Position numbers and translations under genes: made by a program | Notes under the pieces: model-generated | What the model saw: only the letters and a program-made list of their open reading frames with translations | Told to the model about the DNA's origin: nothing | The model's database searches: none | In this document: piece after piece, positions 1 through 12,871 of the stretch | Numbering within the stretch: position 1 is the stretch's first letter | Layout of the letters: the number at the start of each line of letters is the position of its first letter | Assembly (NCBI RefSeq): GCF_963678635.1 | Contig: NC_087065.1 | Coordinates: forward strand, 11,307,579-11,371,578 | DNA from: Symsagittifera roscoffensis | Lineage: Eukaryota > Xenacoelomorpha > Acoela > Convolutidae | Direction: 5' to 3' | DNA length: 64,000 nt

Positions 1-1679
1 TTATACCTAATGGTCATCCATGTATGACAACCCCCCCCCCCCCCCGATCCTAACGCACTATATGCATACTACTGATGGTAGTAGATTGATTTTTATAAAA
101 TCTTTTGTAAGAAACGTGAGGTGTGGGTATATTTCTTTGCATCCATTTTCGGAGCCCAGGCTGGAGGATCTGAAGTTAAGGGTGGCTTATTTTGCATTAA
201 GTTTTTGGTTAGTTATTTTCCACCTTCAGCTTTGCTAACAAAGCGAAAATCAAACTCTTTTGTGCTAGTGTAACTGCTGGTTAAATTAACAGCGTTAATT
301 GTATGTTTTTTTTTGAAAGAAACATCCATGTTTGAATAACTTGTAATTCTGTAAATTTGCTGTTTTGAAGTTGTTTGTTTCTGTTTCCCCAGAAGATTTT
401 GCGAGGTGAGATTTTTGCAGCTGATTATTTTTTTTTTACAATTACTGGTTTCATTTATAATATTTAAATTCTATCCCTCAGTTGTTTTTGGGTTGAATAG
501 TTTAGATATGGATTTGTCATCTTTTAGGTTGATTTTTGCCTCGTCGGTACGAATAAAGACTACTTTTATGGTACAATTTTTTTTTGGCAATTAATATATT
601 TGAAGGAAAAAGTGATTATTTTTCACCGGGTTATTTTGCATGTACAAAAATCCCAGTTAATGCTTCAAGGCAGTTTGAAAATTAGTTTTCTGAATTTTTT
701 AAACTGATTTAATAATTAGTGATTCAATTTTCGGCTGATATTTTTCTACTAATTGCGTGCCATGCTTTTGCTTTTTTTTGCTTTGCTGTCTTTCATAACT
801 GGGGAACGGAAAAAACTTTTGAGTTGTTTCTGAAAATTGTCAAAAAAATAGAAAAGAAAGTAAGTGCAGAAAGCTTTATTTTTGATAGTATAAACACAAA
901 CAAATAATTCTGCCTTTTTCGATCAAAGTGTTTTGACAGCCTTTTAGTTGTCGCTTAAGCTGACTGAAAAGTCTTTGCATTTTGTTAATGGACCACAAAC
1001 TCCAGGTCGGGGTTATGTTCTAAAAACTTTTGCAGTTGATCAGCTGCCTTTGTGCCAAACAAAGCTTCTTTGAACTTTTTGAGTGAATATGCTTCTCAAT
1101 CATCGGCGCGTTCTTATAAACAATGAAGTGTTGACTGACTGGAGTTGAGCTTCGGGCAAACAAATTTCTGAATGGATACAATCACTCCATGAGAAATTCA
1201 TATCGTAGTAGAGCTTTTTTTAACACACTGAGTGTTATTTCCATGTAGCATACCATAGTAGAGCTGTTTAAATTATATTGAATGTTATCTTTTATATGTA
1301 TTGAGAGTCAGAATGCGCCATGGACAAATAGTTCATCTGAACACAGTGTTTTAACTTTGTCGAGCGCAACGTTTAGTAAGTTACTGTAGGCTAACGTTTA
1401 AGAAAATGGCAATGATATTCTAGATCTTTCAAAATTTCTCAGTCGGGGAACACTCTAGAATTCTTTTTTTTTGCAAAAGTCTATTCTTTAGACAAACTGG
1501 ACTCAATTGAACTTCAACGCCAGAGAGTACATGTCCATTTTTGTCCAAGTTTCTTTGCAAGCACAGATTGATATCTGTCCAAAACGAAATAACTAGAAAC
1601 AGAAACCTCCTTGCTTAAAAAGTTTATTTTTTTTTCGAATGGTTCATTCGATGAAATATTTTACAAAATAACTTTTTAA

Positions 1680-2290
1680 ATAAATTGTCAGCTCTTGACT
1701 AGCTTGCTGAGAAAAACAGGCTTTTCGCGAGCCGATTCGCTATTTGAATTTTAATAAATCGAAGTTTCATTGCGTGATAAGCTTGCTTGGCACAAGTTTT
1801 TGTTCTTCACTGATTTGCTCTATGCAGTTATTTGAAATGTTTTTTATTTTTTTGCTTGAATGGCTTGCTAAGAAAAACTTAGTTTTTTTGCGAAGCGATT
1901 CGCGCATTACAATAACTAGAAAAAGTTGCAGTTTTATTTTTGAATCGTTTTCTCAGAAAAACCTACCTTTTGCACAATGATTCAGTAATTAAATTAACAT
2001 GAAAAATTTGAAGGGCATCATCAGTTGAATGGCTTGAAGCATTAAAACACTTGACAATCTTATAATTTTTATAGCTAGATTGGCTTGCTCAAAAGTGTTG
2101 CGAACCGCTTCCAGCTGAAATACTTTGAAATTATTCTAAATTATATCGATTGAATGAATAGCTTACCGCAAAAAAAGTATGCAAGTTCATGAAAAAACTG
2201 GAATAACTTGAAATCTTTTAAGTTTTCTTTGCTTGAATAAGTTGCTAAGAACAACTTTGTTTTCGAGCCGATTGATTAATGCAGACATGC
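1680..2290. repeat. Degenerate minisatellite, about five units
   Basis: Variants of one pattern recur at about 1690-1745, 1850-1912, 1940-1990, 2080-2120 and 2228-2285. Each has TGGCTTGCT(AA/GA)GAAAAAC followed by a T-rich stretch and then a GCGAGCCGATTCGC-like block. Spacing is irregular (about 85-160 bases) and the units are diverged. No coding is seen. Confidence 0.5.
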
Positions 2291-2489
2291 TTGCTAGTTT
2301 TTGAGAATTGCAAGGCCTCTATTATAAAGCAATTGAATGTGGATGGTTATTTTTGAGAATTAGAAATTGGATTTTTCACAAAAACGATGTTTTGAAAATT
2401 CTCTGCCGTAAATTTAAGGCAAATTTGTAGTTTCCTAGGAAAAAAAAGTATTTTCTTTTTTTTGAGCCTCCTGCTCATAATTGCCTATC

Positions 2490-3145
2490 ACGTTCAGCCT
2501 GGATCATACCTGTCTTCTTGCAATTCATCCCTAGTTTCTGTTCCGACCATTTGAAAATTGTGGATGAACTTTGTAATCGGGTGTCTTTCAGTTTTTTCCT
2601 TTGTTTTCCACGCAAAATCAGGTACCACAAATAATCATCGAAATGGATAGAGTTGCATATCATATTAAAGCCATTTCAGTCGTGAGTTGAACTTCATTAG
2701 AGATTTTTGAAAAAAAATATTCTGTCGAGAAACACCGGTTTGAGATTTTTTGTTTTTTGGTATAATTTCGAGCGAATAAGGTTAGTTAGAATAAGGTTTG
2801 AAGTCTTACAATAACTGATTTAAGTTTAATTTAAGCCTTGAATAATTATTTTTATTGGAGCAAAGTTAGTTTTGAAGTTTTTAAGCTAAATTTGGCAATC
2901 ATAAATTCAAAGATCTTCTGTAAAAAAAAATAGAAAAATATGGTAATTTTTTTCCCACAGAATCTAATTTTCAAGTGGCCTACTTGACTATGACTGTCGA
3001 ATATACCTAGTTTCTTCTTTTTGGTTCAGATCTATTATCACACCACGCAGAAAAAAAGACACTAATTTGATTTTTTAAGACTATGGTTGGAACGTTCTGT
3101 GTTATTAGCTTATTAACCGGCTATCCTTGTTATAACTTAAATTGT
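2490..3145 (+). repeat. Dispersed repeat family R2, copy 1
   Basis: This segment resembles 7540-8765 in order and orientation. Shared landmarks are TTCCGACCATTTGAAAA, the C-A-C-G-C-A-A-A-A-T-C-A block, CATTTCAGTCGTGA against CCTTTCAGTCGTGA, AATTTCGAGCGAAT, TATCACACCA(C/T)(G/A)CAGAAAAAAA, and a closing ATCCTTGTT. The copies are clearly diverged, so this is an old interspersed repeat. I see no protein. Confidence 0.55.
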
Positions 3146-3158
3146 TTTATACCCCTAG

Positions 3159-6100
3159 GACCATGCTTCTGCAAAATGGCTGCGTTCAAGACAACTAAAT
3201 ATACTATATGGTGCTCCGATTTTCGCTCTATCTTTTCTGTTTGGCTGGTTTCCCTTTTATAATTTACTATCTCTCGACAGCGAATACTGGAAGTGTGCAC
3301 ACCTGCTGATCACGCTGTGCTTCTGGGACACTATGTTTTCTTTTGTTCTTCTGGCGTACTGTTCGCTATTTACGGAAGTTACAACAGATCACACATCGCG
3401 AGTGCGGCTCACGCAGTACACTAGAGTGGCTGGAATTTGTGGCTGTTGGGCTGTCCCGTTGGTGGAATACGGCTATGAGGTTTATCATGATACAGGTATG
3501 ATTTTTATAAAGTGTCAATGAACGCAATGAGATTTCATGCATTTAGGTCGCGTGGTTTTTGTTTTAATACAATAATCTCAGATTATGAAAAATTAAATGA
3601 AGCGAAAAACCTGAATGACTGAAAGTTTATTATAATCTCCCGGCTCTTACTTGGATGTAACTATTTTTAGTTATCTTTCAAATCTTTCTAAGTTTCATTT
3701 TTTCTTTTTTTAACTTTTTGGATGTTTTCAGTTTATTTCTGTTAATTCGCAGTTTGCTAATCCCAACTTTGCTAACCCTGACTCAATTTTGCGTCATTTG
3801 AGGGGGAAACATTTTTTTACACCCGCCTCAACTGAAATTCTCCGAGTTTCAAAATTTTTTTAACTCAACGTTTTCATGCCAAATTTTTATTTTCGACTGA
3901 AAGCTAACTGACTCAAAATCAACTTCAAAATTTTTGCACTTTTCATCAGTTTTGTTCAATTGTTTGTCTCAAATTATTTTTTTTTGTTTGATCTTAACTT
4001 TTTTTGAAATAGAAATTGGCTATTTTTTGGCATTTATTACGCTTTCGATGAGCAAGTGTTATCAAACCCGATTATAGACTTTTTTCGGGTTAACAACTAG
4101 TTATACAGAATCACTTGAATCATTTTACCTTTGGTTCATATGAAATCAAAAGTCAAACGTTAATTCGCGCATGTGGCGAAGTGTAATGCTCCTAATAAAG
4201 ACAAAGGTCAGTGGTTCGAATCCGGCCAGGACCTGTTTTTTTTTTAAGCTGAAAAGTGTTTGCGTTTCAAAATTTTTTTGTCAGACTGCTGTTTGCCTGT
4301 TTTTTTTGTCGGCTTATTAGCCGAAGCCCCAAATCTACCCAAAATTTGGGCATTGCCAACTCAATTTTAAATAAATTTAGCGTATTTCAGTTTTGGGCAA
4401 CCAATTGAGTTCCCAGAAATTTTGCCTTTTTTGCTTTTTTAAATTTATTTTATTGCTGCTCCTTAAAAATTTTAAAAGAAGTTTTCTCTATAATTTCAAG
4501 GATTGTTCCGTACATTTGATGGATTGGTAAACCATGCTTGAGATGACAAGTCCCGAAAGTTCGATTCCAATATCGAGATCTGTTTTTTTTTAAATGAAAA
4601 TTTTCGAACATTTAAGCTATGTTCGTGTCTGCTACTTTTTGTCAGCTTAGGCCCTCTGAAAGCTTCATTTTTAAAGCATTTTGAAAGCTATTTGTAACGG
4701 TTCTTGTTTGAGAATATTTTTGTCCTTTTTTGCAATTTTTTTATTTAAAAAAATTTTTTTAAATGTTTTGTTTATAATTTTTGACTTGTCTTTTTTTGCT
4801 AGTAATCATAGTCATTCATTTTTGTATCGCAAGTGATGTGACGCTCCGCTTCGCTTCCGCGTGAAATGATCGATTTTTTCTTGTTTTCAATTGCCAGAAT
4901 AATTGATTTGCCATTGCGAACTAGATTGGACCTCTTTAACTGCCCCCCACACTAGGGTACCTAACAACGAATTGCCACCCCAATAAAGAAGTAATTCAAT
5001 GCATTTCGTACCTAGTAACGATTCTCCCGCTTTTGCAGAAGGGTAGGAAATAGTTAAAGAGATCTCTTAAGTTTTTCAGACGTAGTTCAGACTCTTATAT
5101 AGGTCGTGATGATTTTTTAGGCTCAAATTTACTTTTTTTTGCTCAAATTTACTTTTTTTGCGGTTTGACTTTGATTTATTTCTTAGTTTAGTTCTTTTAT
5201 TTCTTAAAAGGAAAGCAAAGTCGGCCATAGAATAGCAAAAGTATAAAAGTTACGAGAAACGCTATCGTCTTCTAATTTCGAAAATCCATTTCAATTATCA
5301 GATTCCCCTGTGAAATGAAAAATATACATATTGATCCAGTTTTCTCAAATTGGGTTAATATTATCAAAAAAGTGTGAATCGAAGTATTTACCAGAAATTC
5401 AAAGAGCTTCAGGGCTATTTATTGTTTGCTTTAAAATTCAAAAGTTGAGATTTTTTCAAAAGAAAAACAAGGCAGAATTTGTTTTCTGTTTACTTGCTTT
5501 CATTGAATCTTTTCCAACTATGTTTTCTTAAATTTATATAAATATGGTCCGATTTTATGTACCTTGATCTGATTCGGATTTTTTTTCAGTTTTCTGTCAG
5601 ATTTAGAAATGGATCAATCGCTCATCTTCGGATCAATTGAATGAATTGTAAGGCAAGTTTAAAACGTCGAATAATACTGAACTTATTGTTTGTAAAATTT
5701 TCTTCGAATCTCAAATTACAGTTTTCTGAATCGTAAATGGTGCGAAGCCGAAATTTTGATACTGATATCTTTGCATTTTCTAATCAAAGAGCATTAAGCG
5801 CTATTTAGAAAATTTGGTCATCTGAGCTCTTCTCGTTTTAGATCATCACCTTTTTCGTATATTTAAAGTTAAACGTTATTTCTAGGTATTAGAGCTTGTC
5901 ACATACCATTCCTCGACTTAAGGTAGCGCCTTTGGAACTGTCAAAAAAAATTTAAAATTTTCTAAAAGAAAGGGTAATGATTATTTCTCTGCCGATATTT
6001 TGCTTAAAAGTTATCTTAGAAATTAAAGTGTTTTTATATCTGGAGGAGAGGTTTCGAAAATGCAGCCGAAATAAGCGGCATTATGACCATTGGAGAAGAG

Positions 6101-9100
6101 AAAAATTTTAGAATTGTTTCAGGGTTCTACCTATGTCTATTCTTCATCGCGATTATGGCCACTGTTTTTATGTGCTTGACTGGTTTGTTCACGAGATCGA
6201 TCGTCGACAGAAACGAAGAGAAGAACAAAACTTCATCGGATGAGCCGAACTTCTTTTCATGGCGCTTTGTGAAGATCAATTGTGAAATTATATTCAGTCG
6301 CAATTTCATGTCATTTGTCACCATGAACTTTCTCTCCGTTGGAATGTGTCACTTTGCATCCAACTTCACCAAGATTTTTACGGAAGATTTGAGTTTATTT
6401 CCGGACTCAAAATTGAGTAAACTTCTGTTTTTCCTCATTAATTCTGTAGGCGGTAGTTTGTTCATTCTTATCCTGTCACCTTTCATCAAGAGTTTCGGAT
6501 CGCATATCATAGTATGTCTTTCATTTGTGCTGGTTCTTTTATCGAGTGTTACGCTGTACTTCTTCCGTGGCGCTGCAGTGATCATAACTCAAATTTTGGT
6601 GCTTAACATTGTACCCTCTGGCATGTTTGGAATCTACAATATTCTGGTCTCCAGTGTAATTGAAGAAGATCAAATCAATCATAAAAGAATTTTGCCTCTT
6701 TCCTCAATGGTGTTTGGCTTGAATGCACTCTTGACCAAACCTGCGCAGTCGATTTTCCCGATGGTGGCAGCTTACTTTCTGGACATGACAAAAATTGAAG
6801 TTCATTCTGAAGGCACGGAAATAACAGAAAGTAAGGGTTTTCAACTTGATATTTATACAAGTGAGCTAACGCGCGTATTATTATGGTACAAATTCAGTTT
6901 TTTAGAGTAATGAACGTAGTGAAGACTCTAATATGGGTCTTGCTGTTTTTTTTTTCGTTCTTTTTTCATGAAAAAGTCTTAAAATATTGATGCACTTAAG
7001 TATATATGCACTTTTCGAGTTCAATTGAAATTCATCTGCTGAAAGTGACTTAAATAGCGCTCTCCAAATGCGAACGTGGAAATGGCGCAAAAAAAAACGT
7101 GAACGATTTCTAGTTTTGAAAGAGGAATTTAATTTTTAGATTGCCAGCGGAATAAAAACTTACCTATTGATCCAGTTTTCTCTAGTTGGGTTCATGTTAT
7201 CAATAAAGTGCCAATCATATATCGTTCTAGAAATTCAAAGAGCTTAAAGGGCATCTTTTTTTCTCCGAAACTCGAAAGTTGCGGATTTTTTTTTAACAGA
7301 GTCAATGTTTCTTTATGTTTACTTTCGTTCATTACTCGTTTCCAATCTTCGATTATGTTTTAACCTGACCCGCAAATAAAGTACTCATTTGGTGGCACTT
7401 TTACTGCATAGCATTGGCAACTTAATAGCATTTGTTCTATCTGCTTTATTGTTGGTTGGAAATTGCGTTATTTCAGGCGAAAAAAGCACAGACGGTTCAG
7501 TTCCCATACAAAGGAAAATTTTAGTTTTTCAAAGGCTTATTGTTCCGACCATTTGAAAAATAGGGAGGAACTTTGCATTCGGGTGTCTTTTAGTTTTTTG
7601 TTTTTGTTTCTTTTTTTCACGCAAAATCATGCACCACGAATATTCATCAGAATGGGTCGAGTGATATACCAAATTCAAGCCCTTTCAGTCGTGATTCAAA
7701 CTACCTTAAAAATTTTCAACCAAAAGTTTTCTCAGTGTCGAGAAAAACTGGCATAAAGTTTTTGATTTTTATTTCAATTTCGAGCGAATTAAGCGAGCGA
7801 GCAGGCTACAAGAGCTTATAAAACAAGCAAAGCTTGTAGTGATAGTATGAACTCTCTTTGTTTTTTTCCAAACTAAGTCGCAAATATTAGTGTTTATTTT
7901 GAAAGTGTTCATTTATTGCAGTGTGTGCGTAAGATCAATAACCAGCTATTAATTAAAGCCAATGCTAAGGATAATATTACAGACTATTATGTTATAAATA
8001 GCACTCTAGATTCACGGTATCATAGATCTGTAGCGTAGAGGTAGGGAAGGAGACCCGCAACGAAATAAGAGGGTTCGAACCTGGGTGGGATGTTTTAATG
8101 AACTTTTTCCTATACTAGCTAAAATGCGTCCGCTCTATAAATTGAGGCATGTTAGTTGGTAAATTTCTTTGTTTATATTGACTGGTACTCCTAATGCGTC
8201 ATAATTGGCTCGTGTCACTTAGCAATTTAGACTCATAACTGGCGTGCGCACCTTAAGAAATTATGTAGACTCAAGTTTCACCCATTCAGTTTTACCAGTA
8301 GCGTTATGGGTCATATTTTTGCTTGTGTATGTGAAGTGCAACTTCGCCTCTGTGTTTATGCTTAATTTAAGCACTGAAAACGTAGATTTAAGCAAAGCAA
8401 GTAAAATTAGTCTTCGGAGTTTTTAGCGCCATTTTGAGAACCAAAAACTTGCTAGAAAAGTTTACAAAAATTTCGTCTCTGCATGAAAAATTTATAAACA
8501 AAATTGAAATTATTTTTTTTTTTTGATTTTTTGTTTTTCTAGTCATTTTTCTAGTACATTTTACGTCCAATTTGTCTGTACTACTATGATTGTTGAATAT
8601 GCCTACCTTATAGTTTTACGTCAGGTCTTTTTTATCACACCATACAGAAAAAAATACCCTAATTTGAAAAAAAATTTCTAGTTATTTAAAGACTGGTCAG
8701 AACATTCTCTGCTACTTGCACAGTAAACGGACAGGACATCCTTGTTTTTACCTGTTTTTTCTTTATTTCACTTTTGATCTCTTTGGGGCTACCTTTTGCC
8801 GTTTTCTCGCTTATGTTAGCGAATTTTGCCTCTCTTTCAGTACTTAATAGGAAGTCTTTTCAAGCAAATTTAGAATTTTTCATTTCAAGTTAACCAGCCA
8901 GAGGCCTAACCCGAAGTTTAATTATTTAAAATTAAAATGGTTATCTTTCGTGTTGAAAATTTCAGCTTTCAAATTCTTTGATTGAATAATTTCATCAATC
9001 TAATTTGTCTTCAAGTTCTAAAATTAGCAAAATAGTTTAGCTATCCAGAATGACAGAAAGCCAAATAAGCCAATCAAAATTCAATATTATTACCTGAGAA

Positions 9101-11912
9101 AGCAAATGTACTTGCAACCGCGATCTATTTTTTCCGTAAACAAATTTTCTTGCAAATCTGTAAGAAATTGGCCTTGTTTTCAACCTCGTCATCTTTTAGG
9201 TTTCTTCTCACTTGATCTAGAGGTAAAGAACGCGCCTTCGGAACACAAGGTCGAGGGTCCGAGCTTCGTCCGGACCTTGTTTTTCTTCGATATATGTAGA
9301 AATTGAATTTTTTGATGATTCTTATCGATTTTTTTTTCAAACTTTTCAAAAAGTGGAATGTTTTTCAATGCATCCATTTTTCAACCTAATTTTATCTAGA
9401 ATGAAAAGCGCTCTGTAATTTGCAAGTTTACCAATTCTGTGATTTGTTAAAAAAATTTGTTTGGTTTTTCGCTTAAATAAGTGCGGGTGAAGAGTCCTCT
9501 TTCTAATCATGAACTCATTATAGACCACCCGTTCATGAAATCTTTATAAATTTATTATATACTTATATTGATCTCATTTTAACCACATTTTCCCTCTACC
9601 CTCGGTTATATTCGCGGCAACCTAATTGTTACTAATTTGAAGTTAGCGGTCTTTATTATGAGTTAATGTGATTGAACTACCAGGACAATGTTGGTAATTT
9701 AAACTCTTTCTTGTATTCTTGCCATATTGAGAAAAACTCCAAAGAGGGATCACTTTCTATTCTCGCGTTGAAACTTGCCTTAGTCGAACCAGGAAGGATT
9801 TCTAGACCTTACTACTAATTTGTAGAGCAAAATGCTACCCCTTTTTGGTTCTCAAATTTTTCCCCTCATCGTGGATATTCATGACATGAATGATCCTTTG
9901 AATGAATCGCTTAAAGAGGTGGTAAAATCGAAACTTGATAGATTGATTTACCAGATTTTATTCACAATAGTTTAATTGGCTTCCAAAAAACCAAAAAGCA
10001 ACAGATTTGGAGACAAAAAAAGTTCATGCGTCAACCGTCTTGACCAACTTGAATCGGTCTCTAACTAAGCTTAGTGTCATTGTGTGGTCAAAACTAGACA
10101 AAGCTATACAAAAACTGCCAAAAAATGCTCTTTGACTTGTTTTGCTTTTAGAAACTTGCAGGCTGTGATTTCATATGCGTCGTTTGAAGTGAAATAGCAG
10201 ATTGTTACGCTTTTGGGTGTTTTAGAGGGGATGGCCCTTAAATAATTCCAATTGCAAATTTTTTTTTGCTCAAAATGTTTTGTTTATGGCTCAATTATTA
10301 TGGCTCAACCTTGCATTTGTAGATGTTTAGAATCGTACGCTGCGATAGTTTAATGTATCAATTGAGTGATTTTTAGCCTAATGTGAACGAATCAGGACAA
10401 TCACATTTTGAAGAAAGTTAAGTTTTAACGTCATCATCGATGCTTACCGAAAAACTGACATTCAAGTCTTAATTTATGTGTAGCAACATCCTCGACCCTC
10501 ACAGGAACCTAAGTAGCACTAATAAGGAGCTGCAAGAATTCGGTTCACTAGGAGTAAACAACTTCCCGAGATCTTGGAAAATCCACCTGTTGCCCATGTA
10601 TTAAGATAGGCTGTTAAAAATCTAGCTAGCCCCGACAACACGGTGGTCGAATCTCAAAAACGTTGATGTCATCATCTTCCAGAGCCCTAATAATGAGCCT
10701 GTAAGAAGTCGGTGCTCTAGGAGGTTACAACTTCCCGAGATCGCGGAAAAATTTACCTGCTGCCCATGTATTACGATAGGTTATAAAAAATCTAGGGACG
10801 CAGCGAGATGTGATCAAAAATTTCAAAGCTGATCATCCTTATGGCTCGTTTAAGAAGCATATGCAACCTTAGTAGACCAGGAGATAAAAACTTCCAGATA
10901 TACAGCGCTGACAAAAGCCCTTAGTAAATAGTCCCGTCCTGGACTTCCGAAAGTCGTTTCTGGGCCACTACTGAACTTAGGGAGCCAAAATTTTAGAATA
11001 TGATAGATAGTGGCAAGATGCGTCGTATGTCAAAACGTGAACGGTTGGACCAGAATTCATTAGCACAATTTATTAACCTCCAGGTGCACCGACAAATGTA
11101 GTCCTGAAATTAAACATCATTAGTGACAAATCTTTGAAATTTTTGTTGATGTAGTTTTCTAGGTTTTTTTCTAATTAGTTTTTCTTATGGTTTTTGTCTC
11201 AATTGTTGTCGGCTAGCTTACAATGGTATGTTTGTAATGTATGGCAAGAATTGAAGAGTTGCGAAGCTTCGTTTAGCCTCTGTGTAAAATATTTGAAAGA
11301 AGTTTCGATATTTCATTCGAAGGATTCAACGATTTGAACTACGCGTTGGTTGGTTAACGATTTTCTGGCATTCGGACGTATTGTGATATGTATAGCCATA
11401 GATGTCCTGTTAAAAAAGTTACCCGGTTTCTAGAATGATAGAACCGATTATAATAGCGCTGCTATATATATTCTGCAAAGTGCATGCTTTCGAAATTTTA
11501 TATACCTTAAGTCTCGCAAGAAAAAACACTATTAATCGGTTGCGAAAGTATTTTGAGTGAGCGGTGAGGAAAGCACGGTACGATTTTAACTCGATTAATT
11601 GAATTAGTTATTTGTTAAATTAGTTTAACAAACCATTTTATCATTCGCTAATAAACTAATTGTTAAACAAATGGTTATATTGGACATCACTGAGAGTAGT
11701 CCCCAATGTATTCAAACTGTTTTCTATTTTCAGCAGTGGAAACCCACGGACGATATCAGGATGCCATAGTGACTCTACTGTGTGTGTTGCCCATTGTAAC
11801 TGCAGTACTGCAGCTACTTGTGTTTGCCCCCTTCAGAATGAGACACTACTCGATTAAGATCGGAAAAGAGAACGGCTCAAAGAGTTCTGTTCGAGGCGAG
11901 AGCAGTTTATGA
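3159..11912 (+). CDS. MFSD13A: MFSD13A/TMEM180-like major facilitator family membrane protein (3' three exons)
   Basis: Three coding exons join in phase. Exon 3159-3495 follows a CCCCTAG acceptor and ends before GTATGA, in phase 1. Exon 6123-6830 follows TTTCAG and ends before GTAAGG, in phase 1. Exon 11734-11912 follows TTTTCAG and ends at TGA. Together they give 407 codons of a hydrophobic multi-pass protein. It follows vertebrate MFSD13A/TMEM180 through most of its length: the R-N-F-x-x-F-V-x-M-x-x-x-x-x-x-C-H-F-x-S-N-F stretch and, further on, a conserved E-D-x-x-x-N-H-R-like block followed by F-G-x-x-A-L-x-T-K-P-x-Q. The last exon gives the final transmembrane helix (V-L-P-I-V-T-A-V-L-Q-L-L) and a short basic tail. 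Roughly the first 80 residues are missing and probably lie left of the window. The introns (2.6 and 4.9 kb) are full of old repeats. The substrate is unknown for this family. The frame is intact, so it is probably a working gene. AATAAA occurs at 12612. Confidence 0.87.
4150..4250 (+). repeat. tRNA-like sequence (SINE head or tRNA relic)
   Basis: A TGGCGAAGTGTAATGC A-box-like stretch is followed about 30 bases later by a perfect B box, GGTTCGAATCC, and then by a run of nine T, as an RNA polymerase III unit would have. The ends do not pair into an acceptor stem, so this is not a functional tRNA. Confidence 0.5.
4520..4592 (+). repeat. Second tRNA-like sequence with T-run terminator
   Basis: A TGGTAAACCATGC A-box-like stretch and AGTTCGATTCC (B box) are followed by CTGTTTTTTTT, the same arrangement as 350 bases upstream. 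It has no cloverleaf acceptor stem. It lies within intron 1 of the MFSD13A-like gene. Confidence 0.42.
5080..5535 (+). repeat. Dispersed repeat family R1, copy 1
   Basis: This matches 6900-7340 and 12872-13330. Shared landmarks are ACTCTTATATAGGTCGTGATGATTTTTT near the start, a G-G-A-A-G-C-A-A-A block, GATCCAGTTTTCTC followed by (A/T)A(A/G)TTGGGTT, and AGAAATTCAAAGAGCTT. Copies differ by roughly a third and carry no coding. The remaining intron DNA on either side holds nothing I can identify. Confidence 0.55.
6900..7340 (+). repeat. Dispersed repeat family R1, copy 2
   Basis: It starts with AATGAACGTAGTGAAGACTCT, just after the 5' splice site of intron 2, and shares with copy 1 the block TTGATCCAGTTTTCTC and AGAAATTCAAAGAGCTTA. 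It is non-coding. Confidence 0.55.
7540..8765 (+). repeat. Dispersed repeat family R2, copy 2
   Basis: This is the counterpart of 2490-3145, with the same landmarks in the same order (TTCCGACCATTTGAAAAA, TTTCAGTCGTGATTC, TTTCGAGCGAATTAAG, TTTATCACACCATACAGAAAAAAA). It is longer in the middle because of extra DNA at about 7800-8560, which includes the tRNA-like unit at 8020. Confidence 0.5.
8020..8096 (+). repeat. tRNA-like sequence
   Basis: GTAGCGTAGAGGTAGGGAAGG (A-box-like) lies about 24 bases before GGGTTCGAACCTGGG (B box), followed by TTTT. The acceptor stem does not close, so this is probably a SINE head or a decayed tRNA copy. Confidence 0.42.
9195..9295 (+). repeat. tRNA-like sequence
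   Basis: GATCTAGAGGTAAAGAACGC (A-box-like), then GGTCGAGGGTCCGAGCTTC (degenerate B box) and CCGGACCTTGTTTTT. It resembles the minus-strand copy at 62640-62735 in spacing and in the G-A-G-G-T-A-A core. It lies in intron 2 of the MFSD13A-like gene. Confidence 0.4.
10430..10910 (+). repeat. Degenerate tandem repeat, about 180-bp units
   Basis: Two clear units, about 10437-10630 and 10665-10795, share CTAGGAG, AACTTCCCGAGATC, a C-C-A-C-C-T-G / T-A-C-C-T-G block, TGCCCATGTATTA and AGATAGG / CGATAGG. A third, shorter unit with TAGACCAGGAGATAAAAACTTCC follows to about 10900. It lies in the large second intron; the rest of that intron shows nothing identifiable. Confidence 0.5.
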
Positions 11913-12871
11913 AACTCTCTACAATTTAGCTACTAAGCAGGAATTAATTGTGCCATTTTGTTTTTCAATTGTTTGTATCGAATGTATATCCATATTTTAC
12001 TCAGCTTACGGTGCTTAGATTTTGTAAAAATCAAATGTTAGTAGGATTACTTCATAATTAGATATGCATTTGAATTTTGTTTGTAAGTGGAAATCGGACA
12101 AAACTAAGATCGTGTAGTTGTATTTATCAAATATATTTTTATCAGTTTTATTTTTCAATGAAAGTCTGAGCTTAAACAAGAATAGCCGGTTGCTGTGCAA
12201 CTAGCTCGTAATGCTCGATTTGTCCAGTTTTTGTCGTTTTTTTTGGGCATGTGAGGAGAAACTTTTAGCAAGCCTAGAAAAAACTCCCTACGGCCTCATC
12301 AGGGAATGATATTAAACTTTTATAAAACTAATGACTCTTCGCTCTACTTCCGTCTAAAAAGTGGTACCCTACCCGATTTTGCATGGAAGAAATGCAAAAA
12401 AAAAGAAAGACGTCGAACTGAAAGTTCCTTCCGATGTTCTTTTGTGCTTTTTTTGTGATGTTCAGTCGTGCAGTGGTCCAGTGTTACAGGAGAGTACTGT
12501 TTGAAGCAGAGCTCATGTGACCAAGTCAAATATTTTTGCGTTCCTGATCTTAGTTCAGTCTCTAGGCTGTGTCTATTTCAGGACCTAATGCCGCACACAT
12601 TGGATTGGCAATAAAATCTCAGAAGAGTTAAATGCATTCATTTCTCTATTTAATTATTATACAAGAGACAGTATGGCCCCAGTCGTTAATTCATCCGAGT
12701 GATAAACATAAAGTTGTGGAAATGAATATAGAGCTTTTTAGTTTTGGAAGTCAATTGTATCTGCCAAAGGAGTAAAAAATTGAGACTAAATAGTTTTCAG
12801 TTTTTATTTCCCCAGTTTGCTTATTTTCTGGTGATCCTCATCTGGCTTATGTGACCTTTTCTTTGTTCATT

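Larger units (their letters stand above)
1..3158. other. Non-coding, repeat-rich stretch left of the first recognisable exon
   Basis: I see no convincing exon here. A run of 15 C lies at 31-45. Because the next exon (3159) opens inside the MFSD13A/TMEM180 protein, this stretch is probably intron of that gene. I looked for the missing N-terminal transmembrane exon (an N-D-P-L-F-G-like stretch) and did not find it, so it probably lies left of the window. Confidence 0.5.

Noticed and set aside
6127-6860. Three minus-strand ORFs
   Set aside because: All are antisense shadows of the second MFSD13A exon.
8020-8096. Functional tRNA gene
   Set aside because: A- and B-box-like sequences are present but the acceptor and anticodon stems do not pair.
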